DNA of 11,897 nucleotides. Source: Demequinaceae bacterium UBA4004 (GTDB lineage Bacteria > Actinomycetota > Actinomycetes > Actinomycetales > Demequinaceae). Below, piece by piece: positions 1-6,151 of this stretch; the stretch's first letter is position 1; each line of letters begins with the position of its first letter. A model generated the notes under the pieces. That model did no database searches. It saw only the letters and a list, made by a program, of their open reading frames with translations, and had not been told where the DNA came from. The DNA is taken from positions 1,624-13,520 of the forward strand of contig DGBM01000057.1 in NCBI GenBank assembly GCA_002384765.1, read 5' to 3'. The position numbers were made by a program, and so were the translations under genes.

Positions 1-982
1 CGACCACATGGCCGACCTCGGCTTTCTGCCCGGCGTCACGCGCATCATGACGGCGACGCCCGAACGCGGACAGCGACTGCTGTTCTCCGCCACGCTGGAC
101 AACGGCGTCGACAAGCTGGTGCGCCGGTTCCTCGACAAGCCCGTCACCCACTCGGTGGACAGCGAGGACAGTCACGTCGATGCGATGACTCACCACGTGT
201 TCCACGTGAACGGCGCCGACGCCAAGCGTGAACTCGTGCAGATGCTCGCGTCCGGCACCGGCCGCCGCATCCTCTTCATGCGCACCAAGCACCAGGCCAA
301 GAAGCTTGCCAAGACGCTCAACGCGGCGGGTATTCCGTCGGTGGATCTCCACGGCAACCTCTCGCAGGGGCAGCGTGACCGCAACCTGGCGCTGTTCCAG
401 GGCATGTCCCACCGGGTACTGGTCGCCACGGACGTGGCCGCGCGTGGCGTCCACGTCGACAACGTCGAACTGGTGGTCCACGTTGACCCGCCAGCCGAGC
501 ACAAGGCATACCTGCACCGTTCCGGTCGCACCGCGCGCGCAGGCTCCGCGGGCGACGTGGTCACCGTGGTGCTTCCCGAGCAGCGCCGCGAGACCGATCA
601 GCTGCTGCGCCGCGCCAACATCTCGGTGCACCCTCAGGCTGTGAGCGCGTCGTCGGCGCAGGTTGCGACGCTCGTCGGCGAGGTCGCCGCGTACGTCAAG
701 CCCGTGCCCGTGGCCGAGCAGCCGCAGCGCCAGGGTCAGGGCCAAGGCAGGGGACGACGCGGTGGCGCCCGCTCAGGTGCCCGCCAGGGCCAGTCCAGTG
801 GTCGTCCCGCCCAGGAAGGTCGCGCGCGCCCCGAGGGCGAGCACGGTCAGCACCGTCCGGCCGAGACGCGCTCCGGCCAGGGTCGACCCGCACAGGGCCG
901 GTCCGCGGGCGGACAGCGCAACGGCCACGGCGGCGCCGCGGCCTTCTCCGCCAGCGGCTCGTCGCGCAGGCGTTCGCGCTAG
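1..982 (+). CDS. DEAD-box RNA helicase, RhlE-like, C-terminal part (5' end outside window)
   Basis: This is the C-terminal part of an ATP-dependent RNA helicase that remodels RNA duplexes in the cytoplasm. The frame is open from base 2, where Asp-His precedes the Met at base 8; that Asp fits the last residue of DEAD motif II (DEADHMADLGF), so the real start lies upstream. Counting from the Met at base 8, motif III SAT is at 27-29, the motif V segment ATDVAARG at 140-147, and motif VI HRSGRTARAG at 170-179. The helicase C domain therefore looks complete. From about residue 235 the protein becomes a basic tail rich in Gln, Gly, Arg and Ser, typical of RhlE-type enzymes and probably a nonspecific RNA-binding extension. 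The stop is TAG at 980-982, with a hairpin 14 nt later. The family is certain; the RhlE subgroup and any specific role, such as cold adaptation, ribosome assembly or RNA decay, are inferred. Confidence 0.95.
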   Translation, partial: DHMADLGFLPGVTRIMTATPERGQRLLFSATLDNGVDKLVRRFLDKPVTHSVDSEDSHVDAMTHHVFHVNGADAKRELVQMLASGTGRRILFMRTKHQAKKLAKTLNAAGIPSVDLHGNLSQGQRDRNLALFQGMSHRVLVATDVAARGVHVDNVELVVHVDPPAEHKAYLHRSGRTARAGSAGDVVTVVLPEQRRETDQLLRRANISVHPQAVSASSAQVATLVGEVAAYVKPVPVAEQPQRQGQGQGRGRRGGARSGARQGQSSGRPAQEGRARPEGEHGQHRPAETRSGQGRPAQGRSAGGQRNGHGGAAAFSASGSSRRRSR

Positions 983-996
983 CACACGGTATTCCC

Positions 997-1046
997 AGAA
1001 CGCCGCGCTCACCCAGTGCCTTGTCACTGGAGGAGTGCGGCGTTCT
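997..1046 (+). terminator. Long hairpin terminator after the helicase gene
   Basis: The arms AGAACGCCGC (997-1006) and GCGGCGTTCT (1037-1046) are perfectly complementary. A G-U pair and three further pairs (CTC/GAG) extend the stem, then a 2x2 mismatch leads to an inner stem CCAGTG/CACTGG (1013-1018 and 1025-1030) with a six-base loop. About 20 pairs form in total. It lies 14 nt after the helicase stop. The 3' side is only modestly T-rich (TTCTTGTCT), which is common for high-GC actinobacterial terminators. Its 3' arm runs into the likely -35 region of mntH. Confidence 0.75.
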
Positions 1047-1072
1047 TGTCTCCGGGCCCGCGATGCTAGATT
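1044..1072 (+). promoter_or_regulatory. Candidate mntH promoter, extended -10, leaderless start
   Basis: A -10-like hexamer TAGATT at 1067-1072 follows an extended-10 TG at 1064-1065. The last T is 7 nt before the mntH ATG, so transcription should begin at or next to the A of the start codon. No purine-rich ribosome binding site is present, in agreement with a leaderless mRNA. The -35 region (about 1044-1050, TCTTGTC) is a poor match. This is inferred from spacing and consensus only. Confidence 0.55.
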
Positions 1073-1090
1073 GTTCGGGATGCCGAACAA
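1071..1090 (+). promoter_or_regulatory. Palindromic MntR-type operator over the mntH start codon
   Basis: Perfect 8-bp arms TTGTTCGG (1071-1078) and CCGAACAA (1083-1090) flank a 4-nt spacer GATG that contains the mntH ATG (1080-1082). The core layout, TGTTC plus two bases, four-base spacer, two bases plus GAACA, is the same as the MntR site I recall from Corynebacterium glutamicum (half-sites TGTTCAA and TTGAACA around TGCG). It overlaps the end of the -10 hexamer and the predicted +1, so a bound repressor would block initiation. The mntR gene converges with mntH just downstream. The palindrome is seen directly; MntR binding is inferred. Confidence 0.7.
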
Positions 1091-2414
1091 TGCCGTGTCC
1101 GCGCCGCGAAAGCCGGGCGTAGCGCGCCCCGAGCGCGGCCTCTGGAGGCTGCTCGGCCCCGCGTTTGTCGCGTCAATCGCCTATGTCGATCCGGGTAACG
1201 TCGCCGCGAATCTCACGGCCGGAGCCGAGCACGGCTACCTTCTTGTCTGGGTGCTGGTGGCGTCGAACGCGATGGCGGTGCTGGTCCAGTACCTCAGCGC
1301 CAAACTCGGCCTCGTCACCGGGCGTTCGCTTCCGGAGATCCTTGGCGCCCGTCTGGGCAAGTGGCCGCGACTGTCGTACTGGGTGCAGGCCGAGGTGGTC
1401 GCCGCCGCCACCGACGTGGCCGAGGTCGTCGGCGGCGCCATCGCCCTGAGTCTGCTGTTTGACCTCCCGCTGGTCTGGGGAGGCGTCATCACGGGCGCCG
1501 TGTCGATGGTGCTGCTCGCGATTCAGTCGCGGCGGGGTCAACAGCCCTTCGAGTTCGTCATCATCGGCATGTTGGCCGTGATTGCGGTGGGATTCCTCGC
1601 CGGACTCTTTGTCAGTCCCGTCGACTGGGCCGGCGCGGCCGGGGGCCTGTTGCCACGTTTCGACGGCCCCGGAACCGTGGTCCTGGCAGCGTCGATGCTG
1701 GGCGCCACCGTGATGCCGCACGCCATCTACCTCCACTCGTCCCTGTCGCGCGACCGGCACCTGCCGCACTTCGGCCCCGAGGGAACACGGCCCGAAGGCA
1801 GCCTCAAGCCCTCGGCGCTCGCGCACGCCACGTCGGGCGAGGTGGACGAGCACAACGCGCGACTGCCTCGATTGCTGAAGGCGACCAAGGTGGACGTCCT
1901 GTGGTCACTTGTGATCGCGGGCTCCGTCAACATTGCGATGCTGCTGCTCGCGGCCGCGTCGTTGCGGGGCGTGGGCGGAACGGACACCATCGCGGGGGCA
2001 CACCAGGCGATCGTCAACGCGCTCGGCCCCGCGATCGGCGTGATCTTCGCGATCGGGCTGCTCGCCTCGGGACTCGCCGCCACCTCCGTGGGTGCGTATG
2101 CGGGCGCCGTCGTGATGGGAGGGCTCATCAAGAAGCGCGTGCCTTTGGTCCTGCGCAGGCTCCTCACCCTGATCCCCGCACTCATCGTGTTGGGGGTCGG
2201 ATCCGACCCCACGTACGCGCTCGTGATGAGTCAGGTGGTGCTGAGCCTCGGAATCCCCTTCGCGCTGATTCCGCTGGTGCGGCTCACGAGTTCGCGGCGG
2301 GTGATGGGCGAACACGTCATGGTGGCGTCGTTGAAGGCGTTGTCGTGGCTCGTGGTTGCGCTCATCGTGGCGCTCAACATCGCACTGCTCGTGGTCACGT
2401 TCATGGGGAGCTAG
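1080..2414 (+). CDS. mntH: Nramp-family divalent metal (Mn2+) transporter MntH
   Basis: A 444-residue inner-membrane, proton-coupled importer of Mn2+ and possibly Fe2+. The Nramp TM1 signature DPGN is at residues 37-40, where Asp and Asn coordinate metal, and the TM6 signature MPH is at 212-214, where Met is the soft ligand selecting transition metals. About eleven hydrophobic helices can be traced, the usual number. The loop after TM6 is longer than in E. coli MntH by roughly 30 residues and is rich in Pro, Gly and His (about 220-265). I chose the ATG at 1080 because the protein aligns from there and the -10 hexamer is 7 nt upstream; the same frame is open further upstream but runs through the helicase gene. 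mntH converges with mntR, with 12 bp between stop codons. Repression by Mn-loaded MntR at the operator over the start codon is likely. Confidence 0.93.
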   Translation: MPNNAVSAPRKPGVARPERGLWRLLGPAFVASIAYVDPGNVAANLTAGAEHGYLLVWVLVASNAMAVLVQYLSAKLGLVTGRSLPEILGARLGKWPRLSYWVQAEVVAAATDVAEVVGGAIALSLLFDLPLVWGGVITGAVSMVLLAIQSRRGQQPFEFVIIGMLAVIAVGFLAGLFVSPVDWAGAAGGLLPRFDGPGTVVLAASMLGATVMPHAIYLHSSLSRDRHLPHFGPEGTRPEGSLKPSALAHATSGEVDEHNARLPRLLKATKVDVLWSLVIAGSVNIAMLLLAAASLRGVGGTDTIAGAHQAIVNALGPAIGVIFAIGLLASGLAATSVGAYAGAVVMGGLIKKRVPLVLRRLLTLIPALIVLGVGSDPTYALVMSQVVLSLGIPFALIPLVRLTSSRRVMGEHVMVASLKALSWLVVALIVALNIALLVVTFMGS

Positions 2415-2426
2415 CGGAACGAGCGC

Positions 2427-3080
2427 TCAGTCTCGGGACCCCGTCACCCAGATCGACGCGGAGTCGTCGGGGTCGAGCGCCACCACGGAGTCCGCGACTT
2501 CCACTGTGCCGTCGTCACCCACGTGGACTTTCGTTTCCGGCTTGAGACCGGCGCCCGCGAATCGCCTCAGCCGTTCCGGGTCGGAATCGGACAGTCGCAC
2601 GATGACCGCAGGGCCGGGTTCCGCGTGGGACAGGGGAACGGCATGGGGAAGGTGGGCGGAACCGTCCGAAGACGGAATCGGATCGCCGTGAGGATCGCGG
2701 GTCGGGTGACCGAGCCGGGCGTCAATCGCGGCCATGAGTCGATCGGAGACCGCGTGCTCGAGGATCTCCGCCTCGTCGTGCACCTCATCCCAGGAGTAGC
2801 CCAGCTCTTGCACCAGGTACGACTCGAGCAGCCGGTGTCGGCGCACCATCGCCAGCGCGTGAGCGGTGCCCTCGTCGGTGAGGGTGATGCCGCCGTAGGT
2901 TTCGTGCGCCACGAGCCCCTGTTCGGCGAGCTTCTTGACGCCGTCCGATGCGGTGGAGGTGCGCACCCCGAGGCGCTCGGCCAACGCGGTGACGGACACG
3001 GCCCCCCCGGACCACTCCTGGAGGGTCCAGACGCACTTGACGTAGTCCTGGGTCGACGTGGACAGTTCCGACACGGCCAT
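2427..3080 (-). CDS. mntR: DtxR/MntR-family metal-dependent transcriptional repressor
   Basis: A 217-residue DtxR-family regulator with a winged helix-turn-helix (about 28-60), a metal-binding and dimerisation domain (about 70-145) and a C-terminal SH3-like/FeoA domain (about 150-217). The motif RRHRLLE (80-86) and HDEAEILEH (101-109) align with DtxR His79, Glu83, His98, Cys102, Glu105 and His106. The Cys102 position is Glu105 here, as in Mn-sensing MntR. Asp12 before Tyr13 sits where DtxR has Met10 and Bacillus MntR has Asp8. The metal site is therefore MntR-like rather than iron-type, which agrees with the convergent mntH. The second-site Glu11 of Bacillus MntR appears to be Lys15 here, so the second metal position may differ. 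The ATG at 3080 has no Shine-Dalgarno but a -10-like TAGAAT 6 nt upstream. Calling it MntR rather than an iron regulator is well supported but inferred. Confidence 0.88.
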   Translation of the reverse strand: MAVSELSTSTQDYVKCVWTLQEWSGGAVSVTALAERLGVRTSTASDGVKKLAEQGLVAHETYGGITLTDEGTAHALAMVRRHRLLESYLVQELGYSWDEVHDEAEILEHAVSDRLMAAIDARLGHPTRDPHGDPIPSSDGSAHLPHAVPLSHAEPGPAVIVRLSDSDPERLRRFAGAGLKPETKVHVGDDGTVEVADSVVALDPDDSASIWVTGSRD

Positions 3081-3086
3081 GGCGTG

Positions 3087-3092
3087 ATTCTA
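3087..3092 (-). promoter_or_regulatory. -10 element for leaderless mntR
   Basis: On the minus strand TAGAAT is followed by CACGCC and then the mntR ATG, so +1 should coincide with the A of the start codon. No ribosome binding site is visible. No copy of the mntH-type palindrome is found here, so mntR does not appear to be autoregulated through the same operator. Confidence 0.5.
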
Positions 3093-3120
3093 GGCGCGCG
3101 GGACGTGGGCTGCGCCGCAT

Positions 3121-3126
3121 TACGCT
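3121..3126 (+). promoter_or_regulatory. -10 element for the leaderless lipoprotein gene at 3133
   Basis: TACGCT at 3121-3126 is followed by TGCCGG and the ATG at 3133, the same 6-nt spacing as in divergent mntR. There is no ribosome binding site. The two divergent start codons are only 52 bp apart, so the -35 regions of the two promoters would overlap and mutual interference is possible. Confidence 0.45.
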
Positions 3127-3132
3127 TGCCGG

Positions 3133-4014
3133 ATGCGCGAGATCGCCACAGTGGGCCGAGGCAGAGGCAGGGGACTGATCGCCCGGTCTGCGCTCATCGC
3201 AGTAGCGGCGGGAGCCGCGGTTGTCGGCTGCACTGGTCCAGCCCCCGCCCCCAGCCCCGGATCCGCGATCGTGACCGTGACGGCCTCACCAGCGACCGCG
3301 CCGACGGCATCGGCCGCCGAGGGCTCCCCGGCCGCCGGTGTGACGGTGCCGGTCGACGTGCGCGTCGTCGAACATGCCGGCAACCGCTACAAGGTGGTGA
3401 CCTTGCCGCTCGACCAGTGGGACGTGCGCGTCGACTGGAACCCCCAAGCCGACGGACAGATGCTCGCCGATGTTCTTGACGCGGACCCCAGCATCAAGGT
3501 CGCCACCAACGCGGGAATCTTCACGCCGCAGTTCGCACCCGGGGGATTGCTGGTCCGCGATGGGGCGACCCTGCGCGACCTGAACCTTGCCGACGGCGGC
3601 GGAAACTTCCACCTCAAACCCAACGGGGTGTTTGAGATTCTGGACGACGGCACCGCGGCGGTCGTGGATTCTGCCGACTACGGCGCCGACGGGGTGCGAT
3701 TCGCTACCCAGTCGGGCCCCGCCCTCGTGCTCGACGGACAGGTGCACCCGGAGTTCCGCGAGAATTCCACCAACCTGGCCTACCGCTCCGGCGTGGGCGT
3801 CAGCCCCGACGGTCGTACCGTGTACCTGGCGTTGTCGTGGACGCTCACCAACTTTCACGACTTCGCCACCCTCTTCCGGGACGAACTCGGTTGTCAGGAT
3901 GCGTTGTACCTTGACGGCCAGATCTCCCGCCTGTGGGTGTCAGGCGACGGCGAGCCCGATGCCTTCGCGGGGCCCTTCGCAGGCATCATCACGGCACGGC
4001 CCGCGGGTGCGTGA
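3133..4014 (+). CDS. Lipoprotein with phosphodiester glycosidase (YigE/DUF2233, NAGPA-like) domain
   Basis: A 293-residue exported lipoprotein. An N-terminal basic segment and hydrophobic helix end in a lipobox VVGC with Cys33, followed by a Pro/Ala/Thr-rich linker to about residue 75. The remainder matches the NAGPA-type phosphodiester glycosidase fold as seen in E. coli YigE. Recognisable segments are ATNAGIF with Asn126, then GGLLV, GNFHLKPNGVFEI, QSGPALVLDG, YRSGVGVSPDG and ALYLDGQISRLW with Asp261. In animals a relative uncovers mannose-6-phosphate by cleaving GlcNAc phosphodiesters. Bacterial members are thought to act on sugar-phosphodiester links in cell-surface polymers, but the substrate here is unknown. 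The start is set by the lipoprotein signal and the -10 element 6 nt upstream. It shares only a short promoter region with mntR and is not obviously a metal-homeostasis gene. Confidence 0.85.
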   Translation: MREIATVGRGRGRGLIARSALIAVAAGAAVVGCTGPAPAPSPGSAIVTVTASPATAPTASAAEGSPAAGVTVPVDVRVVEHAGNRYKVVTLPLDQWDVRVDWNPQADGQMLADVLDADPSIKVATNAGIFTPQFAPGGLLVRDGATLRDLNLADGGGNFHLKPNGVFEILDDGTAAVVDSADYGADGVRFATQSGPALVLDGQVHPEFRENSTNLAYRSGVGVSPDGRTVYLALSWTLTNFHDFATLFRDELGCQDALYLDGQISRLWVSGDGEPDAFAGPFAGIITARPAGA

Positions 4015-4056
4015 GAGCCGCGCACGGTGGCGTGACCGCGTGTGGCGGTGCACCAG

Positions 4057-4072
4057 AGCCCCGCAGGGGGCT
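4057..4072. terminator. Short GC hairpin between convergent genes
   Basis: AGCCCC (4057-4062) and GGGGCT (4067-4072) form a six-pair stem with loop GCAG. It lies between the stop of the glycosidase lipoprotein (4014) and the stop of the DUF4914 gene (4086), so it could end transcripts from both sides. Neither side has a T-tract, so an intrinsic terminator function is only plausible. Confidence 0.4.
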
Positions 4073-4085
4073 TGACGGCCGCCAG

Positions 4086-5999
4086 TTAGAGGTACATCGG
4101 CGTGAGCGCCTCGTAGTCCTCGATCGTGCCGTCCTCCATGCACACCTCAATGATCCGGCGGCCCAACGGGTCTAGGTCCTCTGTGAGGAACTGGCGGAGC
4201 TCCGCCTTGAAGAAGCCCGTGAGGATGGCGCAGCCCTTGTCGTACGCCTCGATCCCCACCCCGGACTGCGTCTCCGGGCGCAGCAGCGTGCGCCGCACGG
4301 GCTGGCCGTCGAGGGTGATCTCCTTGGGCGCGTAGCCGAACAGGGGGCAACGCGCAGGTTCGAGTTGGGTCGCTCGCATGCGACCCGCGCCCTTACGCGC
4401 GAGCCATTCGCGGGTCAGCCACTCGGCCGAGAAGCCCACGTCGTAGGCGCCGATGTGCTGGTTGGGTGTGAGCACGTAGCGGGTATGGTTGAACTCCAGC
4501 AGCTGCTTGAGCAACAGGTTCGCCGTAGCCACCTTGGTCCCCGTGGAGAACGGCCAATAGGACCCGACGCCCTCCGCCACCATGCCGCCGTGCTCGAAGG
4601 TATCGACCGCGTCGGCGGCCTCCCCGATCGACGGGTTCTTGTCCCCGCGCGGGGCGATCAGGCGCCACAGCCACGCGATCGAGGGCGGCACAAAGTGCGT
4701 CATGCCCATGATGCCGTAGGTTGGATGTTCCCTGGTACATGGCGGCATGCGCACGCCGAAGGTGCGAACGTCGACGGCCTCGGGCTCGTTGACGATGCGG
4801 TGGATGTTCGACCTGGGGATCACGATGCGCGGGTTGGGGCACGGCGCGCCGGTCGAGTCGAGCGTGTGTTCCCACGGCAGCGCCGTCGCGTCGGGAGTTC
4901 CGTCGATGTTGAAGAAGACGAGCGGCTCCTGAGGGTGGATGACCGCACGCTCCAGGTAGAGGTCTTCGCCGTACTGCCTGAGGTTGTCGACGCGCACAAA
5001 CCAGCCGTCCTCCGCGTCGGCGACCACCATGCGACCGTCCCCTGTTTGCACGGACGGGTGACACAGCGTCATGTCGTCGGTGACGGGGTCGAGTTCACAA
5101 GACTCGCTGAGGGTGATGTAGTACGGCTCGCCGTTCACGACGTCGGTGCCCAACAGGATGCGGCCGTCGTCTTGGCGGCGCAGGTCCTGGCACATCTCGG
5201 ACTTGCCTCCGCCGGAGGCTCCCTCGTGCATGATGATGGTCTCGTTGTCGTACGGCGTCGTCACGCGAACCGACGAGGCGTGGGCCGTGATCCATCCCTC
5301 CTGTTCGCCCACATCGAGCAGCACGGAGAACACGCCCTTCTTGGCGCTCGGGCCCGGGTACAGGTTGTACGCGAAGATCTCGTGCAGCGTCTCGCTGCGG
5401 TCGTGGACCACCACCTGTTTGCCATCAAAATGCGTCTGCCGGAACGGCGGCGCGACATAGAGGATCGAGCGCGGCGTGTAGGGGCCGATCTGGTCGAAAG
5501 TCGTCCACCCCTGCAGGTCCATGAGCGTGAGCGCGAAGAACGCAGCGTTGAGGGGCATGACGGCGAGGGACGGCGAGCCGAAACTGAGTGCGCCCGCCTT
5601 GAATGGCACCGCCACCAGTTCCTGCGTTCCCAGCCAGTCGAGTGTCTCCTGCTTGACCCGGTTGAAGCTTTCGCCAAAGGCGTCGGCGTAGCGGGTCTTG
5701 TCCGTGGGGCGGTCGTCGGCGATGTGCATGCACTGGGGGTCGCGCCTGCGCATGTAGTCGTCGGGGTAGTTCACCGCGATGCCGTTGCGGCACCGTGTGA
5801 CGGTCGCCTCCGTCACGGTCTCGCCGAGTGCCTCGTAGTCGACGGAGAACACCGGGTCGCCTTCGGGCCCCAGGGCCAGTGCGTAGAGCTCGGCACGCGT
5901 GGCAGGAACGACGACGCGCGGGCTCGCCTCGAGGGCGGTGCGCAATGCGGGCGCCAGGTCGACCGTCGATGGAATGGCGTGCTCGGTTCGGGTGTGCAC
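4086..5999 (-). CDS. DUF4914 family protein, PEPCK-like P-loop ATP/GTP-binding protein
   Basis: A 637-residue cytoplasmic protein that I recognise as DUF4914; no characterised function is known to me. A Walker A sequence GASGGGKS lies at 260-267 with Lys266. It is followed by LLGTD (282-286) and, further on, ADAEDGWFVRVDNL (327-340). That order resembles ATP-type phosphoenolpyruvate carboxykinase, where the P-loop is followed by the DDEHGW metal site and a nearby Asn-Leu-Glu segment. A basic segment NPRIVIPRSNIH (389-400) could contact a phosphate. The N-terminal 250 residues match nothing I can name. No signal peptide or membrane helix is visible. The start is GTG at 5999, chosen because AGGGAG lies 7 nt upstream. 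It is on the same strand as gnd but 152 nt away, so probably has its own promoter. Activity as a kinase or carboxykinase is inference; the classical PEPCK residues are not all present. Confidence 0.82.
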   Translation of the reverse strand: MHTRTEHAIPSTVDLAPALRTALEASPRVVVPATRAELYALALGPEGDPVFSVDYEALGETVTEATVTRCRNGIAVNYPDDYMRRRDPQCMHIADDRPTDKTRYADAFGESFNRVKQETLDWLGTQELVAVPFKAGALSFGSPSLAVMPLNAAFFALTLMDLQGWTTFDQIGPYTPRSILYVAPPFRQTHFDGKQVVVHDRSETLHEIFAYNLYPGPSAKKGVFSVLLDVGEQEGWITAHASSVRVTTPYDNETIIMHEGASGGGKSEMCQDLRRQDDGRILLGTDVVNGEPYYITLSESCELDPVTDDMTLCHPSVQTGDGRMVVADAEDGWFVRVDNLRQYGEDLYLERAVIHPQEPLVFFNIDGTPDATALPWEHTLDSTGAPCPNPRIVIPRSNIHRIVNEPEAVDVRTFGVRMPPCTREHPTYGIMGMTHFVPPSIAWLWRLIAPRGDKNPSIGEAADAVDTFEHGGMVAEGVGSYWPFSTGTKVATANLLLKQLLEFNHTRYVLTPNQHIGAYDVGFSAEWLTREWLARKGAGRMRATQLEPARCPLFGYAPKEITLDGQPVRRTLLRPETQSGVGIEAYDKGCAILTGFFKAELRQFLTEDLDPLGRRIIEVCMEDGTIEDYEALTPMYL

Positions 6000-6006
6000 A
6001 GAAACT

Positions 6007-6012
6007 CCCTCG
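6007..6012 (-). promoter_or_regulatory. Ribosome binding site deciding the DUF4914 GTG start
   Basis: On the minus strand AGGGAG is followed by TTTCTGT and GTG at 5999. No ATG lies close upstream in frame, so this site supports the GTG start. In the rest of 6000-6151 I see no convincing promoter or terminator. Confidence 0.55.
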
Positions 6013-6151
6013 GGACACGAGCACGACGGGCAGATCGCACCCTTTCTTTACCTGAAGTTTGCCGTTCAGTGAGGGGGATGAGGGGGGACGTTGGTCTCGT
6101 CAGGAGCGCGCATCGGCGTGGCCGAGGAGAACCGAAGGGAACTGGGAGCGG

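Noticed and set aside
663..1079. Upstream extension of the mntH frame over 139 codons through the end of the helicase gene
   Set aside because: The extension is an Arg/Pro/Ala-rich shadow frame of the helicase tail and crosses a terminator and promoter. Nramp proteins start just before the GPAFVASIAYVDPGN helix, as the ATG at 1080 gives.
2415..2428. GAGCGCTC palindrome at the mntH/mntR convergence as a terminator
   Set aside because: An 8-bp palindrome without a loop cannot form a stable terminator hairpin, and no T-tract follows on either strand.
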